From Rhynchospora pubera (lineage: Eukaryota > Streptophyta > Magnoliopsida > Poales > Cyperaceae): DNA of 64,000 nt. Below the pieces are notes generated by a model. It had not been told where the DNA came from. It saw only the letters and a program-made list of their open reading frames with translations, and did not search any database. Within the stretch, counting starts at the first letter, position 1, and each line of letters begins with the position of its first letter. Location of the stretch: NCBI GenBank assembly GCA_028095005.1, contig CM051459.1:128815657-128879656 (forward strand), read 5' to 3'. Below, piece after piece: positions 34,701 through 49,200 of this stretch. The translations under genes and the position numbers were made by a program.

Positions 34701-37510
34701 GTGAAAGCATCGTGCTGTAATCCGGATAAAAAAAAAACTGCGACACAAGTTTTCTTATGACATTGAACAATTTTAACAATTGTTAATAGAATAATTAGGA
34801 TTTATTGACAATCTTAACAACACTCTCTCAAATCAAGTAAAAGGAAAAAAAATTAAAAGATATAAACCATTCTATTTTGAAGCTCGTCTGAACCCTAAAA
34901 CTCGTGTCAAATTTCACCATTTTTATGCATATGTTGCACGTGTAATACAAATCATATTTCAAACGTATGATTCAAAAATTAATAAATTAAAAGTCCTGTT
35001 TCAAAAATAACACACGAACCACAGTTTATTAGTTATGTTTCTGTGTGCTTGTCTCCATTTCTTTTTTCTTAAATAACATAATTAAAACACCCCTACTTTG
35101 AATATGTCTGTAAGGGGAGATTTAGGAAGGCTTTGAGGGTTATTTTAGTAAAAGTGGTCAGACTTTTGTTAACACACTCCAGTCTCCAATCGGAAAATCT
35201 TTGATCCGCTGCTGCGAATCTCCGCTCTGTAGTATGCATTGCCTACCAAGGTCCGGTCTCTCTCCCTCTCTCTCTCTCTCCAGTACAGTTCCCACCGCAT
35301 CAGCGCTTGCTCAAAATAGCAATTAGTTATGACCGGCGAGGATCCTGGATGACCTAAATGGAGACGAGAAGACCATGCCAAGAGAGTCCTGCTTCGTCGC
35401 TCCATATTTTGACCATAGTCAAACAAACTAGCCTACTGAATTTTGAAGTGGTTGAGAAAGCTGGTTTTGTTATTTTCTAAAATTAATTATTTGGTCGTTT
35501 TGACTGAATTTTGAAAAATAATAATGTACGCTACAGAAATATTATATTTGTAGTGTTAAAAATATGAAACATGGAAATATGGAATAGAAGTATTTGTTTG
35601 GAAGGGTTAGTAGGATTGTGAGGAGTGAGAACGTAGGACTGTAGGAGACAGCGTTTAGGAATAGAGGGTAATGATAGCAGTCACTGACATGTGGGTCAGA
35701 GAAGACAGTCCATCTTTGACGGTTGACTGGTGTCTGCCAGACCCAGACCCAGGGCTCAAGGGTTTTATCATTATTATCATATTTGATATTTCTCTCTTGC
35801 TGCCAGCTGGCTTGTTGGAAAGTTGGTCGATCTCCTCTGCAACTGTACGGGTTTTATGGTGCCAGGAACAAATGGAATGTCTATTTCCGATTGGACGGTT
35901 CAGATTTATCGTGATAGTTTAAGTTTGACATGGACCGCTTGATAAAAAAAATATATAATGTTGACCATATGGCTGTAAATTTGATACACAACTAATATAT
36001 AATGTTGACCATATCGCTGTAAATTTCTTCATGAGGCCAAAAAAATATTTTTTTTAAAAAAATTACAAAATCGAATTTAGTGCTAAAATTTAAAAGGGAA
36101 CAAACTATGCATGACTAGCAAAAAAATGTCCACATATATGTGGACAAACAAAGAAATAAAATAATATTAACCAATAAATATATTAACAAAATAATATTAA
36201 CCTCATATGTTGCTCAATTTATTTATTTATTAGACGGAAAACCAAAACATATTGTTGTTTCGTCTAACGATTAATATCCAACCACTGATCAAATTGATTG
36301 AACGGCAGAAACATGTGTTTGCACGCAACACGCTAGATCTAGCACGTAAGACTTCTTGGATCCGTGCGTTTATAAGGAGTAGAGATAGAGATTTAGTTCT
36401 AAGGAGTTTAATATTTATGCAGGAAAACAGTCGCGAGATCTTTGATAGATGGTCCTGAAAAAGCGTTAAATTCCAATACAGAAATTGCAATTTGTTTGTT
36501 TGGATGTTTAAAATCATACAAGATACTGCCATTTTCAATAACATAAGCAGTTAGTAGTTACCGCGTAAATCTTGACGCAACCACATATGCTGAAGCATAA
36601 TGTGTAATTCTGGAGAAAATTTTATTTGAGAATTTCAGAGCTGATTTGGTCTATCAGAACTCAGAAGAAACGAGAAAGATGAATATTGAGCACCTCTACA
36701 TACAAGAAAATATTAACGAAAATTAGGCCATCTGATCAAAATCAGAGCCCATAAAGCCTGGTTCTTCAGAAAGGGAAAAGAAGAAGATACTTCCCATTTG
36801 ACAACGAACGAAAAATTTTCCTTCTTGCGTTGATCGTTTCATCCTTTGAACGCAAGAAAATTTTCTTGTGTTGAACGTTTTGTTCATTAGAATGATCAAA
36901 ACGGTTTTCACTGTTCAATCGTTTTCATTTTTATTAAACAGAGGCAAGAGATGCATACAACACTTAAATGATCAGAAACATATTACGCAAGAGAAATGCA
37001 TACAACACTAAAAGGATACAACAAAATACAACACTAAATGGGCACTGAAGCCATGGAATACATCATACACTCCTTGATGCACCTAAAGCCATAACATTGT
37101 CATAGAGAAATGCATATTACACAACAAAATACACCACACATTGTACCTAAAGCCAAAGAAATATCCTTCTTCAATCATTCACTCCTTGATGCACCTAAGG
37201 CCATGAATTTTCTGTTAAAAAGAGAGAAATATTACAACTTAAAACCAGCTTAAATCTTTAGCCCTTCACTGTACCGCATTGCAAACCCCTGTACCACATT
37301 CCAAGCCATTCCCAAACACCTGTACCACATTCCAAACCAATCCTAAACCCATGTACTACACTCCACTAACATTTGAAACCTTCCATGAATTTTATCCAAA
37401 ACAGAATACAATCTGTTGACCTCTGTACCACATTCTGTCAAGAGAGTGATTATCATTAGTGTAATGAATTACTTTTATCGTAACTGAATCAAAGAGAATT
37501 ATTTTCATTA
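31753..37510. other. Long intergenic stretch
   Basis: No gene can be supported. It contains poly-G tracts at 31848-31860 and 32284-32297, a short tandem duplication near 35951-36027 (ATATATAATGTTGACCATAT twice), a (CT)n tract near 35260-35281, and a GC-richer patch at 34030-34440 with a G-box. Open frames in the latter show no family motif. Confidence 0.5.
34137..34147. promoter_or_regulatory. Overlapping GACGTC and CACGTG (G-box) sites
   Basis: GACGTCACGTG joins a bZIP C/A-box core (GACGTC) and a G-box (CACGTG) within 11 bp in a locally GC-rich region. Such composites are typical bZIP/bHLH sites, but no gene start is seen nearby. Confidence 0.3.
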
Positions 37511-40500
37511 CTAGCACAAAGTAGCACTTCCATCGGCACCGACACCATCATCGACGGGCCACAGTGGATCACCAAGCTCTCCACCATTTTCTACAATAGG
37601 AATAATTAAAGCTTGTTAGATACACTATGTTTTTTTGTTTTCATTAAAATGCCACTTATACAAATAAAATAATTCTGACACGTCTTAATTCAAGCTATAT
37701 TTACTATATTCACTAATTCAATATATTAGGAATTTGATGCACTAACACTAACTACTGCAATAAAATGCTACTGACCTACAAAATCAAAGAAATTAAAATT
37801 AGTGAACAAAGAAACATGACTTATTTTGTGATGAAATATGAAATAAAATATAACTTGCAATACCAATAACTGCAGCTTTCAACCAATCTTGAGCACAAAC
37901 CAAAGCCTCCATACTTTCATCATTAAGAGAACTCTTGCCCGGGTTCAGTGTTCTCCCACTTGTGTTGAATGTTGATTCTGAAGCCACAGTTGAAATAGGA
38001 ACGGCCAAGATGTCCCTCGTTAACCGAGCAAGAACAGGATACTTTGGGGCCTTTAACTTCCACCAAGCCAGTATGTCAAAGTGATCATCTAGGCTTGCTT
38101 CATCAAGGGGTTCAGTAAAATATTCCTCCACCTCTGATTTCAAACCAGCATTTTTCTTAGCACGTATCACATCCCTCAACCCAGCCCTAGTATCACTAAG
38201 TGCAGCTGGTGTACTAGATAACATGTACAATAGATTACAAGGTCAGTTTCATTTTGATCAATTGTTATAAAAGATTTAAAAAGTTCACTAGAGTACCTCA
38301 ATTGTTGTGTTGAGCTGTCAGCTTGATTTTGTACCAGCTTTGAATGTGCTTGAACATAATCTTTGAAAAGTTCATTCATGCAATTCTTCATATTGTTCAT
38401 GTATGTAGCACAATCCTCTGGATACATTTGCTCCATGTAGTACTCAACTACTGTAAGCTTGCATCTAGGATCGAGCATACAAGCAATTGCCAAGATGATA
38501 TTCCCATCTTTCCAATATTTGTCCCACTTAGAAAACATTTCTAAACTCATCTGAACAACAAATGGTTGTGAACTACTACTCATTTTCTTTATACTAAGAT
38601 AAACTTCACAGAACTCTGGAAAAAAAAGGTTCAAAGTGGGATATTTGATGCCACTCAATTTAAGTGCAGCATCATAAAAAGGTTTCAAGCATTGAACCAG
38701 AGCCTTCACTTTCTCCCATTCTTGTTCAGATGGTTTTGAGGTGTAACTTTTATCAAGGGTAGCATATCGATTAATTGCCTCTCTCAGCTCCAAGGCTAAC
38801 TCCAACATCAAGTATGTGGAATTCCACCTTGTTTGAACATCCCAAGCAGGTTTTTTGTTTGGAGCACCAACCTTCAAAAATTAACACAAGCAAGGATTAG
38901 TGCTGTTGAGCTATTAAGTATACATGAGCTGCTGCAATGAATGGACAAGAAAGTATATATTAAGTATACCTGCCTTACTGCAAGGCTGAACTTCTCCATT
39001 CTTGCTTGTGAATGACAAATGTACTTCATTGTTTCACGTACATTCTCTATCTCATCACAAAGTACACTCAGCCCATCTTGAACAATTAGATTCAAGATGT
39101 GGCAAGCACATCTCTGATGAAAAATGGTACCACTGACTGGAAGATTTTTTTGAATTGAGGTGGTATTAAACAGTTCAGTAATGCTCGCATCATTTGCACT
39201 TGAGTTATCAAGTACAAGGCTGAAAGCCTTCTTATCTAGATTCCACAACACCAACGAGTCATGGATTGCTTGTGCTATATGTTTACCGGTGTGCGGACTT
39301 GGCAATGTTATAAAACCAATGAGTCTTTTTCTCAACTTCCATGCATCATCAATGTAATGGCATGTTAGGGCCATAAAACCCTTATCTCTGCCCTTAGAAG
39401 TCCAGAGGTCACTTGTAAAGCTAAACCTACAATCTAGTTTGCTAAAAAACTCATATAGAGCCACCTTTTCCTCTTCATAAATACTAAGGCAGTCAGCTCT
39501 AACAGTGGTTTTAGATACCATCTTGAAAAGAGGTTGCAGTTCACTTACAAAAACTTTCAAATAATGGTGTGTTGCACAATTGAAAGGGTAGTCATGTGCA
39601 ATCACCATTTTCCCAAAATTCTTTCTGCTTCTGGCTTGATCAAACTTCCAAACAGCGGGGTTAGGGCCAGCTGCTGTTGCTTTACCAGCTTGCAGCAACC
39701 TTTGCTTGGCATCAGGCTTAACCCTCTTTGATCTAGGGACCTTGTCACATCCCCTTTCAAAGTGATGCCACAGTGAGCTTGTGCTCCTTTGATTTCCTTG
39801 CTTGTACTTCTTTCCACAATAATTGCAGGAAGCATCCAAGGAGCCACCATCATCTTTGGGACCCCTTGTGAAATGAGCCCAGACTTCAGAGGTATGGTTA
39901 TCCTCTCTAGGACCCTTTCTCTTTCTCTTCTTGGAGGTTTTTTGAGGTGATGGTGTCTTCGCTTGTTGAGGGCCATAGGCATCAATTATGATCCTTTGGA
40001 TTTCTTCAGGGGTTTCCAATTCCAGACCTGGCCTCATGCTATTAAAGGAATAGCTAACTATTGTTAAAATAACCCTAAGTATATAAACTAACAGCTTATA
40101 CTTATAAATAAAAACTAACAGCTATAAACTATATATACAGTATACTAACAGTTTATACTTAAATAAACTATATATACAGTATACTAACAGTATATGCTTA
40201 ACAAACTATATAAACAGTATACTAACAGTTTATACTTTATTAACTATATTTATAAACTATACTAACAGTATACTAAAAGTAATATAAACTAACAGCTATA
40301 TAAAGTACATATAAACTAATATTCCTAACAGCAACTATATATACACTAAAATAAAGTAATAAACTATACAAAGTATATATCAAGTAATATATAAACTATT
40401 GTTAAATAGCTAACTATTATTAAACTAACAGCTAACTATATACTAAATTACTAATACTAACAGCTAACTAAGTATGTATAAACAGTAACACTAACATATC

Positions 40501-41018
40501 AATTTTGTAATACTATACTAACAGCTACACTAACATAAAATAATTGAATAATAACAGATTTATACTAACTATATACTATAAATTATACTGTTGTTTCAAA
40601 GAGTTTATACTATTATATCAACTAAGTATATATATATAAACAGCTAACTATTATATATCAACTATATTAAATAACTATATATTAAAGTATACTATATACT
40701 ATATATTAACAAAGTCATATATTTTATACTATATACTAACAGATTTATATTATATATTAACCAACTATAACGAACTATATACTAACTATATATTAAAGTA
40801 TATTCAAGTAAAATATAATTCCTAACAGCAACTATATTTAAAATATAATTTCTAATTAACTATAAATAACTATGTACTAACAGATTTATATCACACATCA
40901 ATTGTATATTAAATCCTAACTATATTAAATTAAAGTCTTACTCATCATCAGATATGTCAGGTTCATCAGGTTCAGCCTCAACCTCAAATTTTCTCTTCGC
41001 AGCCCTGGTATCCACCAT
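37511..41018 (-). CDS. hAT-family transposase (BED finger, hAT dimerisation domain), intact, 5 exons
   Basis: Catalyses cut-and-paste transposition of hAT elements, or acts as a domesticated DNA-binding protein of the DAYSLEEPER/RICESLEEPER kind. Exons in transcript order: 41018-40942, 40038-38970, 38871-38297, 38213-37864, 37590-37511; 2,151 nt in frame, 716 aa. A BED zinc finger (about 78-125) shows VWAHF, CNYC and LWHHF. The RNase H-like core keeps Asp236 in TSDLWTS, Asp303 in LVLDNSS, RCACHILNL and TRWNSTY. Glu653 lies in VASESTF of the C-terminal dimerisation domain (about 605-685). The first exon is placed by the MVDTRAAKRKFEVE start and its clean donor. No stop or frameshift interrupts the frame, so the copy is young or under selection. 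The element ends are not resolved; 42283-42430 may contain one end. Confidence 0.92.
40039..40941 (-). repeat. First intron of the hAT gene, degenerate TATACTAACAG array
   Basis: A 903-bp intron made almost wholly of A/T with the word ACTAACAG (often TATACTAACAG) recurring at irregular spacing. It looks like a decayed short tandem repeat. Read on the transcribed strand the motif is CTGTTAGTATA. No coding capacity. Confidence 0.7.
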
Positions 41019-42282
41019 GTCTTGCAACTAAATATAAGAAAAAAAAAAACATAAATGAAACATCGACAACAACTATAATATAAATGAAACATCTGAATTT
41101 CAGTTCTGCGAGAACTACCTCTACAAAAATAGCAACCACTAACTGAGAAGTACCTCTACTGTTTGTCAGATCCTTGTGACCTAAAAATAAAAGGAAGTGG
41201 CAGTAGTAAGTGGCCTAACACTGATTTTCATATATTTAAAGGGGGACATGAAGATGAGTGTACTGTTTTATCCTCTAGACTAAACAGCCCCTCTTGGTAC
41301 CTAATCGGTACCAATTCATCCTGCTTCATCCCAAACAGCCCGATATTAACTGATAGCAATTAGGGGCTGGTACATGGAGCTCATAACTTAACCAATAAGT
41401 ACTACAGCCAATCAATATACTAATTTATTGCTATCGTACATAGACTCATAACGACAAGTTGCAGTCATAACCGTATGAGTTCAAGCTACTCAGTACAGAG
41501 CACATGCATATCAAGTTTGACTTACAACAATCTTATAGAGATTTCAATATTACAATTAAAATAGAAAACCTTAATTTTCTTCAAAAGTAAACCTGAAATT
41601 AAGAAAAAAGAAATAGTCAGTAACAAACTATTGATGACAGGACAGCAGGACAGAAGACTGTCAAATCTTAATTTTCTTCAAGTTTAAACTTAATGGTTTC
41701 TTGACAAAGGAATTCCAGTCCAGCAGGAGACAGAAGACTGTCAAAGCAACAACCTATTGATATAGTCAGCAACACTTTTGCATTTTTGACCCTGTGATTA
41801 TCTAAATTCTAAAAGTTATTCCCTAAGTTCAACTTGCTGATGACAATTTGTAAAGTAAGAAAGTGGTGGACATTCATATTAAAGAATCAAGCAGATAATA
41901 TCTGGAAGGAAAGGATCCTTAATTTTCATTTAATCACTAAATAGTAAGAAATTACAGGGACTACTAAAATTGTATAAAAAAACCCACGTTTCCATTTCAA
42001 ATGATTTGAACTATTCTTTCATTAGCAAGCAAGTTGAAATAAAAGAACTCACCTCATTTATTTGGTGGAGGAGGGGTTCTAGGGGAAATGACAGAGAGAG
42101 AGAGAGAGAGAGAGAGAGATAGCATCATCACCTCTCGACGGCGGTCGTACTCGTACTGCCCTACTGGGCTGCGAGACGCAGAGATGCCGGATGTGACACT
42201 GTTCGGCGGACGGCGGAGAAATGATGGAGCGACGCTCAAGACCTAATTTTGCGCGGAGATGATCTCTGCGATCAAATAATAC
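41019..42282. other. Upstream of the hAT transposase gene
   Basis: Probable promoter and leader region of the transposase, AT-rich. A (GA)n microsatellite occupies 42093-42119, followed by a more GC-rich segment (42130-42260). The phrase AGAAGACTGTCAAA is present twice near 41655 and 41731. No second gene is seen. Confidence 0.45.
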
Positions 42283-42430
42283 TAGCACGGTTGAATTTAA
42301 CACGAAACAGCTCCGTTTCGTTAACCGTTCCGTTCTGAGACGAAACAGTATTACTATTTGCGTTCCTTAAACGAAACTGAAATTAGCAACCGTTCCGTTT
42401 CGGACGAAACGGCTACCGTGTTCAGCCCTA
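42283..42430. mobile_element. Ac-like hAT terminal sequence or small MITE
   Basis: A 148-bp segment with loosely inverted ends (TAGCACGGTTGAA / TTCAGCCCTA) and three AAACGG/CCGTTT motifs plus several CGAAAC variants, matching the vocabulary of 22220-22535. Either a separate MITE or the subterminal region of the autonomous element coding the adjacent transposase. No clean 8-bp duplication was found. Confidence 0.5.
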
Positions 42431-43220
42431 TACTGACGATAGTTCGGACAAGTGGACAACACGGTTTTTCACAGGAAAATGTTATTAAAGCGTAAATTTT
42501 ATATATTTTTTTTATATCTCTGTCCTATTTTTTGGATAGACAGTAAATCATTGACGTAATGTTGTACACTTGTACAGTATCGACTATCAAAATTTTTTCA
42601 GGAATTGAGCAGCTCATTTCGAATCCATGTATAGACAATATTATAGAGAAATAGAATGTGCTTTTTTTTAAAAAAAAAAATATTATGTTACTGTTTTATC
42701 TCGTATGGAAAATTGGGTATCCTTTAAAATAATCCAAAATCAAAAGTTTTCTTTCAATTAAAAGAAAATTAATCTCCTTTGTATAAAATTTAGTTCCCAC
42801 GATAGTTCAATAAGTTGAGCAGAACCCAATGAATCAACTGTTTGGAGCTGTAACAATAGTAACCGGTATTATACATAATTTATTATACTCGATCCAATTT
42901 ATGATCTACATTTCATTTGTTGAAAATAAGATAGAAACAAAAAAAGAGAGAGATATAAAATCTGGCTCAGAGTCGAGACTGCCATCAGGTCGTCCAAATG
43001 TTAGGTTAGGTTCATTAAGGATTGCCACATCTTACCTCAGTAAAACATTTTAATACACAATCTCAGATGCCATCCTTGGTGATTCTCTGAGTTCTTTTTA
43101 AAAGGTAAGAATTTTACACGCTTGCAGTTTAGAAACTTTTAACAAAAGAACTAAATGAAACGCCAAACCCAGCTATTACAGGACTTATCAACAGCAAAAT
43201 TGTCTTTAGTTTCAAGCAGA
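42431..43220. other. Intergenic, including ALG12 3' UTR
   Basis: AT-rich, no gene seen. The distal part adjoins the ALG12 stop at 43221 and should include its 3' untranslated region. Confidence 0.5.
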
Positions 43221-46200
43221 TCAATGGCATCCTGGCCACTTTGACAAGAATATATCTCGGTCTTTGATATTGGCATGTACCTTCGGATCTGTCAACTGCA
43301 TCACAAGAAAAAAGTATATTTGAGATAAATAGCCCAAACAGAAGTATGTTTACAATAATGCCAGTCTGAGACACTATTTGAAAACTTAAAAGGTAGAGAA
43401 ATAAGGGAGAAAGATAACACAAAGGCCAAATATAAGTTAAACTCTTCATACCGAGAAAATAACTGGCAATTTCAATTTAAAGCGTATGCCAGAGAAACCC
43501 GAAACAGTAAACAGGCACCGGTACCCATCAATTACTGAGTGTTCACTGTTCAAGTAGTCAAAAGGGGAAAAAATTAGCAAGCAACTCTTAACAGATTCAA
43601 GTAAACATATAATAACTGAACAAAACAAAGAAAAAGAAGAAAGAACTGAGAGAGGGAACGTGGAAGAGAGAGAGAGAGAGAGCACTTCAATAGATAAGTA
43701 AAATTTCTGCTTTGATACTCTTCCTTGACAATGCCTTCTTCTTTATTGTATCTGATCATGTCTCGGAATAAATGGACAAATGGTCAAGAATTGAAATGAG
43801 ATTCAAATATGGTTATCATTGACAAATATGAAAGACAATGAAACACACCTCCAAGGATATTCCTTTTCACAAAAGCGGGAAACTCCATTTATTGCTGTCA
43901 AGGTATCAATGTGTACTAATTTTTCCTTCATTGAATTATCTGTTAAGATAAACAAGATTAAGTTAAATTTTCAGTTTAAATTGTACAGCATTTGCAAATC
44001 ATAACAAAAAATTGGAAATCCTAAAGAATAAGATTTTTAAGAGAAAATGTAATGAAAAAGAACAAAATATGATACATGAAAGACAAATTTAGGATCGTTA
44101 CCAGCTTGATGAAGTGCTTTTAAAGCATAGCCACCAGGGTAATTATTATAGGAGGCAATGAATGTCAGAGCTGATAATCCTAAACTACAAGCAAAGCAGA
44201 ACCATAAAAATTGTGGAAAGATGCACAAACACATTATGCTGATGGCTTAATTTTTCAAAATACCTTTCCTTAAAAAAACCACAGACAAGCATGCAAATGT
44301 CTATCTCTACACAAAAAGTCCCCTAATATTTAATAATTCTTTCTCAGATTAAGAAAATGAAAGATCATCACACGCATTGTTAGGTAAAAAAAAGAAAACT
44401 TTTGTTCTTCCCTATTATATTTTTGCATGCAAGACATCTTCGACAGTATTTCTCTCTTTTGTAGTGTTAAGGGAATATGATGTAACTAAAATATCTCTTA
44501 TATTACATGCAAAGTAATCTGGCATCTATCAACTATGGTGCTTCCTATCTAAAGGGCAAGTTCCAAATTTTAAGTTTATGATGGGCAAAAAGAAACCACA
44601 ACAAAACTGTAAAGGCTCCAGGAAGGATCACTGAGTCTTTTATGGGCCATGATATTAATGTTATGCAATATCGTTAATCAATAATATTTCAACGGGACAG
44701 TTATTTTAGAAATTAAAAAAACTGAAAACAAATATACATCCAATTTATGTCTCGTATAATAAAGCATCTTTAGTAGGATAGCCAAGAAAAAACACCTTAA
44801 AAGAAAAGATCCAAGCATGATGAGATAAAGCAGTGTCCATATGTGCTTCTTCCTATTATTGTATCTAGAGATTTGGCAAACACCAAAACAAAATAAATTC
44901 TTCAGAAGAAGAAACAACTCAACAATGCAACTGATATTAAAAAAAAGGGTCGCCATATGGGATAAGCATTTCAGACCAGGCACTTATTTTACCGCCATGA
45001 ACCAAGAATGTACCGATTGACCTATATTTCTTCTCTCTACTTAAATCTTTTCTTGGCTTGTTTGGTTTCATTTGCACAACTGAAAATAATTTATATATTG
45101 CAGTGAGGTAACCCGAGGTCTAAATTAGTCTTAATGGCACAATTGAAGTTAATGCTGGAATACATTCAAGTCTAAATTGGTAACTACCGGGATCAGTGGT
45201 GCTTACACTCTGCTAGCTGCTAAGGAGGCTGATAAATTGAAAATAGGAATTGAACCAAAAATAAAGCGAAGCTCCTAAAATAATATCAAAGAAACGAAAA
45301 TAAGGTTATTCATATATTTATATGAAGGGTACAGACAGGAGCAAATCATATGCAATTTGTCACCTTATGAGGGAGCTTAGAGTAAAGAAGAACAAATAAG
45401 AAAACTGGTACAATGTAGCGCCTTATCCTTCTGTCAAGTAGAACACCGATCTGTCATTTAAAAACACTCCTTACATCAATAAAACAAAGTACAGTAAGTT
45501 TGGTCCAGGATTACCACTTCAATGGGTTTTCTTTCCCACGGCTTGAAGCTCAAGCCCAAGCATCAATTGGTAGTTAAGAAATCAAACAACAAGGCAAGAT
45601 TTTGGTAAAAAAAATGTGATTTCTTTAACTTACAATGCAAAGGGGATAGGCTACAAGCATGGCACGTGGCAGTGCAGAAGTGAAGTACCAGTGAAATGGA
45701 TGTGTCTAATTATTATGATTATTTCAATCAAGGAAATCAAGCCAAATATAGAGCTATGTCAGGGGTTAACTCTGGTTAATACAATCAGCACAAGCATTAT
45801 TAATATATCGATCAAATTTCCAATGGTTGATTAAGATGTAATCAGTAAGACCATCAATTTAGCAAGTAACCTCAAGACTGTCGGATGCCCATTTCCAATT
45901 ATATTAATTGAAAACACAGTTAAATATTGGGCCCAGTTTACAAATGACCTTTGGAAATACAATATTTCAAAGGATACACCCCATTCCGAACTTCGATTTT
46001 GAACTGAATTAAACCAGAAAACTTCAAATTCTGGCCACAAAGTCCTTTGCCACAGTATCGAGTCGAAACAAACAGTACAGCCTAAAAAAAAAGGAACAGT
46101 ACATAATTACAGATTTGAAGTATTAAGAGGGAACTTCCCAATCTGCATGTACTGAATTTCACAATTCACATACATGGTACCAACATGAACCAAGCCTGAA

Positions 46201-49200
46201 CTTCCCAATCAGCACAATGCTGTAGGGTTTCATCAACATTTTTCAGTCTTTTTTATAAAATATTGCTGATAAATCTACTCAGCCTACAAATAAAACAATT
46301 TGGAGGAACTAAAGGAAAATGGGATTAATCTGGTCCTTATTTGAGAACCAATGCCATGCAAAGCTGGTAGTATCAACAGGTCCTTTACTAAAATGTACTC
46401 ATATTAAGTCAGAATTCTTCATTGTACCTATAGACAGAAGAGTGGTGCTTAAGCCACATTTGATTGCTTCCCATAGTGATATAGATTTGCTCTGTATAAA
46501 GAAAGAATATTAAGCAAAGGACACAATGAATAACCACACTTTTTCTAGTTGTGTAAATTCGGACTTCTTTGCTTTGTTTAACATCAGTAGCCAAAATACT
46601 TCTGAAAGAAAGGAAATAAAAAACATAAGCATAGACATATTGTACCAATAGAAGCTCAAGCCCAATTGGCCCAAGAAGCAACAAGGTATCACATCTAAAT
46701 ACAAGAGTAGCAATAATCTGAAATGGAGAAAACACAAGAAATATCAAATTGAAAAATGACTACAGTGCAATTCACAAAGTACAACAAAAGAACATGGGGT
46801 GTTTCACTAAAACAGCAAGCTATCCTGTTGATTAAATTTAACCAACCCTAGGTACTGAACTTTTTACAAAGGGGACATTCAGTAATTCAATTCTACTGCA
46901 AGCCATCATTGAAAAATGTCTAAAATGAAAGAAGTACATACCAGACATCTTAGTGTAGCAGTGGCATTCCCTTTCAACCAATATCCATATGACAAGTTAG
47001 CTGTCCTTTAAAATAATTATTTATTTAATACATATTACTAAATCGAACAAAACGATATTGATTATGAGGGGAAAAAACTTGTATGTTAAGTTTAAGAAAA
47101 AATTTTAACCAACCTAATGCAAAAGCTAAAATATTAGGGAGAGGTCGGGTTGAGTAGAATAGCAAGTGAAATTGAACTGCAGTAAATATCACAAAAAATG
47201 CCTCCACTACATTACCAAATTTTATCCTAACCTTCAATAAAAAAAAAAAAAACAAGAAAGGAAGTTAAGAATAAAAATTCTCACTCCAGCGTACCTTTAT
47301 GCAAATTATAGCATGCAGTTTTCATAAAACTCCCAGCATTTCTTACACTTGCAACTAACAGCTAACATCTAAATCAGTTATTTGCATATAACATTTGATG
47401 TTAAGAAGTCAGTAATGTAACTAAAATGCTGCAGAACTCTCATGAGAACAAAATTACTTGCTTAACAATACTTTGACTTTCAAACCCAATATCAATCCAC
47501 TTTCTTTAATTTTTGCATCAATCTGCAGTGGTAGGAACTCAAAATGGAACAATATGTCAATATTAAATCAAACATTTTTTCATCATTAATTATTAATCTA
47601 TTATGCAAAGGTTGGACATAGTTGCAACTATCTAAGATACCTAGAAAGTATCGAATCCAATGTAATTTTAATGAAAATAAAATTATCCTTTTTGAGTATT
47701 GACTTTAATGTATATTGAATTTAACATACTCTTAAATGGAAATAAACACGACCTAGTAATAAAGAGCAACTTCTTTGATCACCTGAAGCCTAAAATGTCT
47801 CAAGGAAGCCAATACAAAGCAACCCAGCACCATTCGAACTACAAAAATGTAAAAAGACCATCACTCAAAATACTCAAAATCAAGAATTGAAAAAAACAAG
47901 ATATTATTTAAACCTGTCATTAACAGCCATGAAATAAGATACCTGTTAGGAGGCTGTAGATCTTTGATACATGAAAAAGTTGCATCAGCGAGACCAATGG
48001 AGATGCTAGAGTAGCCACAACAAATGCACCTGAAGTAGCTCATAAAATTACCAATGAAGGAACACAACTGAATATATATACTGAATTAAAAGAGTGATCT
48101 AATCCATATAACAGTAATGAGTAAACTTTACAGAAAGTCCCCAGAAGACATTACTAGAAGGATGATTCCCGACAAGTCACAGGTTGAAGCCTCCATGGGC
48201 ACAAATATTGATATGTTACTTGTGAACTTTCTCCACTTAATCATAAAGAAAAATACTAAAAAGTCAAAATTTCAGGAGCTGCTCGTTTTGTATATCAAAC
48301 GTTTAATGTCCCGGCTTGTGTCATAAAATCAAACACATTTGTACTTACTACTTACATTGAATATCAAGAAGTATGTGCAATGAACGTGATATTTACCTTG
48401 TATAAGCTACATGTTACATATCCTTTTCAATTTAAATCAAGTTCTCTGTTTCTCTATTCAAGGCTAATGAAAAGCACACAAAATTAATAGGGGCTAAAAT
48501 ACAGAATAAGGTTCACTAACACTAGCTGCAATGCTAATTTTGCATGGCACCAGTCCAATCTGATTTTTGCAGGTAATGCAACAAAGTGTTATAGCCATAT
48601 AAAGCTTTTATGAGCTAAAAAGAGAGATACCTATGAAAGTGCGAGGGACAACACCGGGAAATTCCAAATGGTCATACTGTATCAAATCAAAAGATATCTT
48701 ATCAAACCTTTTGAAGGTCATCCAAGCAGAACCACACTAAGAGGAGTTTATGTAAAGCTGACATTTACCTTATTAATGTTATGCCGGTGGTACAGTATGT
48801 CATGCATGGCCTAGCCAAAAATAAAGTTCCCATCAATGAAATTAAAAAAAAACTATAGAAAAGAACTAAGGGTAAGATGACTAATTATTGTGACTAATTA
48901 AGAAACCACAGAAGCCCAAATTGATTAAGAAACAATTCTGAGAAATCAATTAGAACAATGCACTTGGCACGCTGACCTCTTACACTGGTACAACAGCAAA
49001 AGATAGAAGGGAAAGTAGTTCACTCAAATGGCACTAAGACAGTAGATCATGCATACCTGGACATTGAAGCTCTCTTCAACCTTAGTATAAGGAACTGTGA
49101 TCGCATAAAACGCCGCAATTGACCCGAGAAGCAGATCCCATCCTGAAAAAAGAACTCAATTTTCCACTTTTTAGCAAAGCAAGCGAAGAAAAGGAACTGC

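Noticed and set aside
45101..45207. Extra small exons between 45207 and 45274 in ALG12
   Set aside because: An intron after ELRFIF would delete conserved residues; reading straight through gives ELRFIFGSIPIFNLSA, matching the family.
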